Source: JBGSWL01 sp041752455 (GTDB lineage Bacteria; Pseudomonadota; Alphaproteobacteria; Rhizobiales; Rhizobiaceae). From it: a stretch of DNA of 7,411 nt. The position numbers and the translations under genes were made by a program. The notes under the pieces are model-generated. The model saw only the letters and a program-made list of their open reading frames with translations. It was not told the DNA's origin and made no database searches. This document shows positions 4,439-7,411 of the stretch, piece after piece. Position 1 is the first letter of the stretch. Each line of letters begins with the position of its first letter. The stretch lies in assembly GCA_041752455.1 (NCBI GenBank), contig JBGSWL010000127.1:1-7411 (forward strand). The letters run 5' to 3'.

Positions 4439-5581
4439 TTACTCAGCAGCGATGCGCGACGGCGCCTGCGCCACATAGGCACGCACTTCCGAGATCACCT
4501 GATCCTGATCGTCTGTGGACAGATACGGGTGCATCGGCAGGCACAGGATAGTGCCCGGCTTGGAATCCGTCACCGGCAGGCCGCCCGTGACCACCGGGAA
4601 GCGGTTGTAGGCTTCCTGCTGATGCAGCGGCTTGACGTAATAAATCACCGAAGGAATGCCCTTGGAGCCCAGATGCGCCTTCAGGCCGTCGCGGTCGGCG
4701 GTCTCGATGGCGTATTGTGCAAAGGCCGAACGCTGGCCCTGCGGGATGAACGCGGTCTTGACCACATCGCGCAGCCCGTCTTCGTAACGCGCCGCAACCA
4801 CCTGCCGGGCTTCCATTTCATCTTCGAGAATGGCGAGTTTCTGCAAGAGGATCGCCGCCTGGATCGTGTCGAGGCGCGAGGTCAGACCAATGCGCACATT
4901 GTCATACTGGCTGGAACCCTTGCCGTGAAAGGCGACGGAGCGAAGGATGTCGACGATGCTGTCGTCGTTGGTCATCACCGCACCGCCATCACCATAGCAG
5001 CCGAGTGGCTTGGCCGGGTAGAAGCTGGTCGCAGAGACATCGCCGAAGGCGCCGCACTTGACGCCGCCGGACATGGCGCCCATCGCCTGGGCTGCATCCG
5101 AAATGACCTTCAGGCCATGACGGGCGGCAATCTTGCCGACAGCGTCATAGTCGGCGACGAGACCGAACAGATCGACCGGAATGATGGCCTTCGGCGTCAG
5201 GCGCCCTTCGGCGATGACCATCGCGATGGCCGCTTCAAGCGAAGCCGTATCCATGAGGTAAGTGTCCGGCTCGATATCGACGAAGACCGGCTCGGCGCCG
5301 GCCAGCACCACGACTTCAGCGGTCGATGCGAAGGTGAAGCTCGGCACGAAGACCGCATCGCCACGCCCGATGCCCCAAGCCATCAGCGGGATCAGAAGCG
5401 CATCGGTGCCGCTGGCGCAGGCAACCACATGTTTGACGCCGACATAGTCTGCCAGGCGTTTTTCAAACTCGGCGACCTGCGGCCCCAGAATATACGCGCC
5501 GGATCGAACCACATCGGTAATGGCGGTTTCAAGCGCCGGGCCGAGGCGCGCGCGCTGCGCACCGAGATCAATGAATTGCAT
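4439..5581 (-). CDS. gnnB: DegT/DnrJ/EryC1/StrS aminotransferase, probable GnnB (UDP-GlcNAc 3-transaminase)
   Basis: A 380-residue PLP-dependent sugar aminotransferase. It starts MQFIDLGAQ and shows ASGTDAL (56-62, phosphate binding), SDAAQAMGA (161-169, D162 to the PLP ring nitrogen), SFYPAKPLGCYGDGG (186-200) with K191 as the Schiff-base lysine, and SRLDTIQAAIL (234-244). Enzymes of this fold move an amino group from glutamate to a nucleotide 3- or 4-keto sugar. The partner gene upstream encodes a Gfo/Idh/MocA oxidoreductase. The two-gene set without a UDP-hexuronate dehydrogenase or acetyltransferase resembles GnnA/GnnB, which make UDP-GlcNAc3N for 2,3-diaminoglucose lipid A in Acidithiobacillus, Leptospira and several Rhizobiales. 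The main alternative is WbpE/WlbC, acting on the 3-keto uronic acid for O-antigen, since the K191 motif is also typical there. The ATG at 5581 has a strong GGGGGA Shine-Dalgarno. The 122-bp gap from the oxidoreductase stop is long for an operon. Family is certain; substrate is inferred. Confidence 0.8.
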   Translation of the reverse strand: MQFIDLGAQRARLGPALETAITDVVRSGAYILGPQVAEFEKRLADYVGVKHVVACASGTDALLIPLMAWGIGRGDAVFVPSFTFASTAEVVVLAGAEPVFVDIEPDTYLMDTASLEAAIAMVIAEGRLTPKAIIPVDLFGLVADYDAVGKIAARHGLKVISDAAQAMGAMSGGVKCGAFGDVSATSFYPAKPLGCYGDGGAVMTNDDSIVDILRSVAFHGKGSSQYDNVRIGLTSRLDTIQAAILLQKLAILEDEMEARQVVAARYEDGLRDVVKTAFIPQGQRSAFAQYAIETADRDGLKAHLGSKGIPSVIYYVKPLHQQEAYNRFPVVTGGLPVTDSKPGTILCLPMHPYLSTDDQDQVISEVRAYVAQAPSRIAAE

Positions 5582-5591
5582 GGTGTCCCCC

Positions 5592-5607
5592 GCCGCTTGC
5601 GTGCGGC
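5592..5607 (-). repeat. Small hairpin just upstream of the gnnB ribosome binding site
   Basis: GCCGC (5592-5596) and GCGGC (5603-5607) are perfect inverse copies around a 6-nt loop, lying in the leader immediately before the GGGGGA Shine-Dalgarno of the aminotransferase gene. It could influence translation, but a 5-bp GC stem is common by chance in this composition. Confidence 0.25.
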
Positions 5608-5703
5608 AATTGTTGTAATTTGGCCTCGTCACCCCAGTCGCGTCAACTAGCGCGCGCCAAGGCAACTGAAAAGCGCTGGGAAATCAAACCTCGGCTGCCC
5701 GTG

Positions 5704-6672
5704 TTACCCGTGGTGATTGGCGCCTTGCGCCGTTTCCAGGATGCGCACCACCTCGGCGCCCTGCGCAACCGGCGTCAGCGATGGCTGGCCGGTCTCGATA
5801 CAAGTGAGGAAATGATCGAGCTCGTCGGTCAGCGCCATGTTCGGCGCAACCGGAACCGCCTCGCCGGTTCCGAGCGCAAAGTCCCATGTCCCTTGCGCGC
5901 TCTTGCGCGCATGGTGGGCAAAATGCGTCACTTTTTCCGGCCAATCGCGCGCATCATCCCAGAGCAGCATGCCTGTTTCGCCGGTCACCACGAACCGCCG
6001 CTCGCCGTAAGGGTGGTGGCGCGACACGAACACATGGGCGCTCGGTCCGTCCGCAAACGAGAGATGCAGATGCGCCATGTCGGTCTGCCCGCCGGTCAGC
6101 GAATGGCTGATGCCGGTGACAGACGGGCGCACGTCTGGCGCAAGGCTGAGGATCAGCGACAGGTCGTGCGGCGCCAGATCCCACAGCGCGTCGAACCGCG
6201 CATGAAACTTGCCGAAGGCGAGGCGATGGCTCTGGATGTGGCGCACCTCGCCGATGGCACCGGCTTCGACCCGCTCGGCGATCGCGCGAAACGCGTTGTG
6301 ATAGCGAAGGATGTGCCCGGTCATCGCAACAAGCCCGGTCTGGCGGGCGCGCCCGGTGAGGCGGTCGGCATCGGCGGACGAAAGCGCCACCGGCTTTTCG
6401 ACCAGCACATGCTTTCCTGCATCCAGCGCTGCCATGGCAAGGCGGGCGTGATGTTCGGCCGGCAGCGCCAGCACGACGGCAGAGATGGCCGGATCGGCGA
6501 GCATATCATTGACACTGCGCGCCGGAACGCCGTGCGCTGCGCCTATTTCGCCGGCGCAGACGGCATCGGCGTCGGCAACGGCGGCCAACGCGCCCAGCCC
6601 GGCAAGCGTGCGCACATGGTTGCGGCCCCAATAGCCGCAGCCGATCACGGCGGTCGCCGGTCGCTGTGTCAC
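5704..6672 (-). CDS. gnnA: Gfo/Idh/MocA-family oxidoreductase, probable GnnA (UDP-GlcNAc 3-dehydrogenase)
   Basis: A 322-residue NAD(P)-dependent sugar oxidoreductase. The N-terminal Rossmann domain shows AVIGCGYWGRNHVRTL (8-23, GxGxxG at 11-16), followed by PAEHHARLAMAALDAGKHVLVEKP with the family EKP at 92-94. The C-terminal domain carries WDLAPHDLSLIL (164-175), whose D165 and H169 fit the family's catalytic D-x3-H motif. GnnA oxidises the 3-OH of UDP-GlcNAc to give the ketone that GnnB aminates, and the following gene is such an aminotransferase. Pseudomonas WbpB, as I recall it, lacks the GYWG form of the nucleotide loop, which mildly favours GnnA; other nucleotide-sugar dehydrogenases remain possible. 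I choose the GTG at 6672 because AGGAGAG (complement of 6678-6684) sits about 7 nt ahead and the Rossmann strand begins six codons later. An ATG at 6756 would add 28 atypical residues with no Shine-Dalgarno. It diverges from the tRNA gene; I see no clear promoter of its own. Confidence 0.78.
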   Translation of the reverse strand: MTQRPATAVIGCGYWGRNHVRTLAGLGALAAVADADAVCAGEIGAAHGVPARSVNDMLADPAISAVVLALPAEHHARLAMAALDAGKHVLVEKPVALSSADADRLTGRARQTGLVAMTGHILRYHNAFRAIAERVEAGAIGEVRHIQSHRLAFGKFHARFDALWDLAPHDLSLILSLAPDVRPSVTGISHSLTGGQTDMAHLHLSFADGPSAHVFVSRHHPYGERRFVVTGETGMLLWDDARDWPEKVTHFAHHARKSAQGTWDFALGTGEAVPVAPNMALTDELDHFLTCIETGQPSLTPVAQGAEVVRILETAQGANHHG

Positions 6673-6768
6673 GCTGTCTCTCCTGCTGCTCGACTGCGGT
6701 TCTGGTAGCTTCGGCGGACGGGCCTGGCAAGGCGCGCAGTGCCGCAGAACACCCATGGCCCTTGTTGC

Positions 6769-6797
6769 TTGACAGGGAGAAGCACTGCCCCTTATAT
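6769..6797 (+). promoter_or_regulatory. Near-consensus sigma70 promoter of the tRNA gene
   Basis: TTGACA (6769-6774), a 17-bp spacer and TTATAT (6792-6797) make a strong housekeeping promoter. The following discriminator is all G+C (CCGCCC, 6798-6803), typical of stable-RNA promoters under stringent control. Transcription would start near 6804, leaving a leader of about 37 nt before the mature tRNA at 6841. Confidence 0.85.
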
Positions 6798-6840
6798 CCG
6801 CCCGACCTTGGCGGCTGCGGTGCAGTCTTCAACGACCTGT

Positions 6841-6917
6841 GGCAGGGTAGCTCAGCTGGTTAGAGCGCCGGATTCATAACCCGGAAGTCGGCGGTTCAAG
6901 TCCGCCCTCTGCTACCA
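6841..6917 (+). tRNA. tRNA with CAU anticodon, probably elongator tRNA-Met
   Basis: A complete 77-nt cloverleaf with encoded CCA. The acceptor stem GGCAGGG pairs with CTCTGCT (two G-U pairs, including 1-72), with discriminator A. The D arm is GCTC/GAGC, the anticodon loop is TTCATAA with CAT in the centre, the variable loop is AAGTC, and the T arm GGCGG/CCGCC carries the loop TTCAAGT. It is not the initiator: the C1-A72 mismatch and the three consecutive G-C pairs of that stem are absent. The anticodon stem reads CCGGA/CCCGG, so its loop-closing 31-39 pair is A-C rather than Watson-Crick. Elongator Met is the likeliest identity, but CAU tRNAs also include the minor tRNA-Ile2 modified by TilS, which cannot be excluded by eye. 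It has a strong promoter 44 bp upstream. Only 2 bp separate it from the convergent regulator gene, so any terminator must lie inside that gene. Confidence 0.95.
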
Positions 6918-6919
6918 GC

Positions 6920-7411
6920 CTACACAAACTTCCGAAACAGCTTCGTGCGGTCGAAAAGCTCCTCAAGCTTCGCCATGCGCTCGCGCGTCGTCGCCCAGGT
7001 GGCGGTCTCAATTGCGGCGATCAGCGATTCGGCCACAGCAAGCAAAGCGACGGTCGAATCCCATGCCGACGGCGCCTCGATGCGGGCGTGAAAACTGTGC
7101 GCCGCTCTCCTTGCGGCCGGCGATCCCCACTGGTCGGTGAACAGCACCAACTTCACCTCGCGCTCATGCGCCATCTCGGCCAGCCGCACGATGTCGTGCT
7201 CGTAGCGGCGAATGTCGAAGGCGACCAGCACATCGCCAGCGCGCATGTTCAGCACATAATGCGGCCAGGAATTGGCGTTGGAGGCGATCAGCGTCAGCCC
7301 CGGCCGTACCACCTGCATGTGGGTGAAGAAATAGTCGGCCAGCGAGCGGGTAATGCGCCCGCCGACCATGTGGATGGAGCGCTGGGGGGCGGCCAGCAGG
7401 GCGGTGACGGC
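6920..7411 (-). CDS. MurR/RpiR-family transcriptional regulator, SIS domain (5' end outside window)
   Basis: The frame is open from the right edge (codon 7409-7411) to TAG at 6920-6922, giving 163 residues of the C-terminal part. It contains the sugar-isomerase (SIS) fold typical of RpiR-type regulators: RSIHMVGGRITRSLADYF (the phosphosugar-binding loop region), RPGLTLI, WPHYVLNMRAGDVLVAFDIRRYEHDIVRLAEMAHE and VKLVLFTDQWGSP, then a helical tail ending LFRKFV. In this family an N-terminal HTH_6 domain binds DNA and the SIS domain senses a phosphosugar. The HTH domain is expected beyond the window and is not seen here. Without it a lone SIS protein is formally possible, but the tail and loop style are those of alphaproteobacterial RpiR proteins. 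The effector and target genes cannot be told. Its stop lies 2 bp from the 3' end of the convergent tRNA gene. Confidence 0.82.
   Translation of the reverse strand, partial: AVTALLAAPQRSIHMVGGRITRSLADYFFTHMQVVRPGLTLIASNANSWPHYVLNMRAGDVLVAFDIRRYEHDIVRLAEMAHEREVKLVLFTDQWGSPAARRAAHSFHARIEAPSAWDSTVALLAVAESLIAAIETATWATTRERMAKLEELFDRTKLFRKFV

Noticed and set aside
4529..5650. Long open frame on the plus strand opposite the aminotransferase (373 codons)
   Set aside because: High-GC antisense shadow; the minus-strand frame carries all PLP-aminotransferase motifs and the plus-strand product resembles nothing known.
5620..6708. Long open frame on the plus strand opposite the oxidoreductase (362 codons)
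   Set aside because: Antisense shadow, rich in R, H and A and without domain features; the opposite strand encodes a complete Gfo/Idh/MocA protein.
1..7411. CRISPR array, transposase, insertion sequence ends or phage genes
   Set aside because: None seen: no spaced repeats, no DDE or recombinase motifs, and the tandem repeat at 2266-2299 has only two adjacent copies without spacers.

Overview
The window is a piece of an alphaproteobacterial chromosome, most likely order Hyphomicrobiales (Rhizobiales). The evidence is an essentially full-length CtrA cell-cycle regulator, a SciP (DUF1153) gene 1.4 kb from it, a GANTC (CcrM-type) site in the ctrA upstream region with GANTC rare across the window, high GC (about 63% in a hand-counted stretch of mnmA), and a gnnA/gnnB-like pair of the kind known from rhizobia and relatives that carry 2,3-diaminoglucose in lipid A. 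Genus cannot be fixed from the sequence.

Layout, left to right. 1-605 (+): the 3' end of an RTX-type secreted protein gene, clearly AT-richer (about 36% GC at 301-480) than the rest. 632-658: a strong, probably bidirectional terminator that closes both this gene and ctrA. 687-1394 (-): ctrA. 1395-1796: a 402-bp divergent regulatory region with a CtrA-like half-site beside a GANTC site, a 9-bp inverted repeat and a repeated 8-bp palindrome. 1797-2189 (+): a small coiled-coil FliJ-like gene with its own hairpin terminator. 2266-2299: a 17-bp tandem duplication just before 2321-2788 (+), a single-domain PqiA-like membrane protein. 2795-3070 (-): sciP, convergent with pqiA. 3122-3158: four TTA half-sites at exact 11-bp spacing in the sciP/mnmA divergent region. 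3222-4424 (+): mnmA, the tRNA 2-thiouridylase. 4439-5581 and 5704-6672 (-): an aminotransferase and an oxidoreductase, read as gnnB and gnnA. 6769-6797: a near-consensus sigma70 promoter driving a CAU-anticodon tRNA gene (6841-6917). 6920-7411 (-): the C-terminal SIS domain of an RpiR/MurR-type regulator, cut by the window edge.

How the genes work together. Three genes form a cell-cycle and motility theme: ctrA (master response regulator), sciP (in Caulobacter a direct CtrA antagonist) and a fliJ-like flagellar export gene. mnmA and the tRNA gene belong to translation. gnnA/gnnB would supply UDP-GlcNAc3N for lipid A. The RTX gene looks like an accessory insertion beside the conserved block. 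I see no clear undescribed multi-gene system. The most notable non-coding signal is the 11-bp-phased TTA array upstream of sciP.
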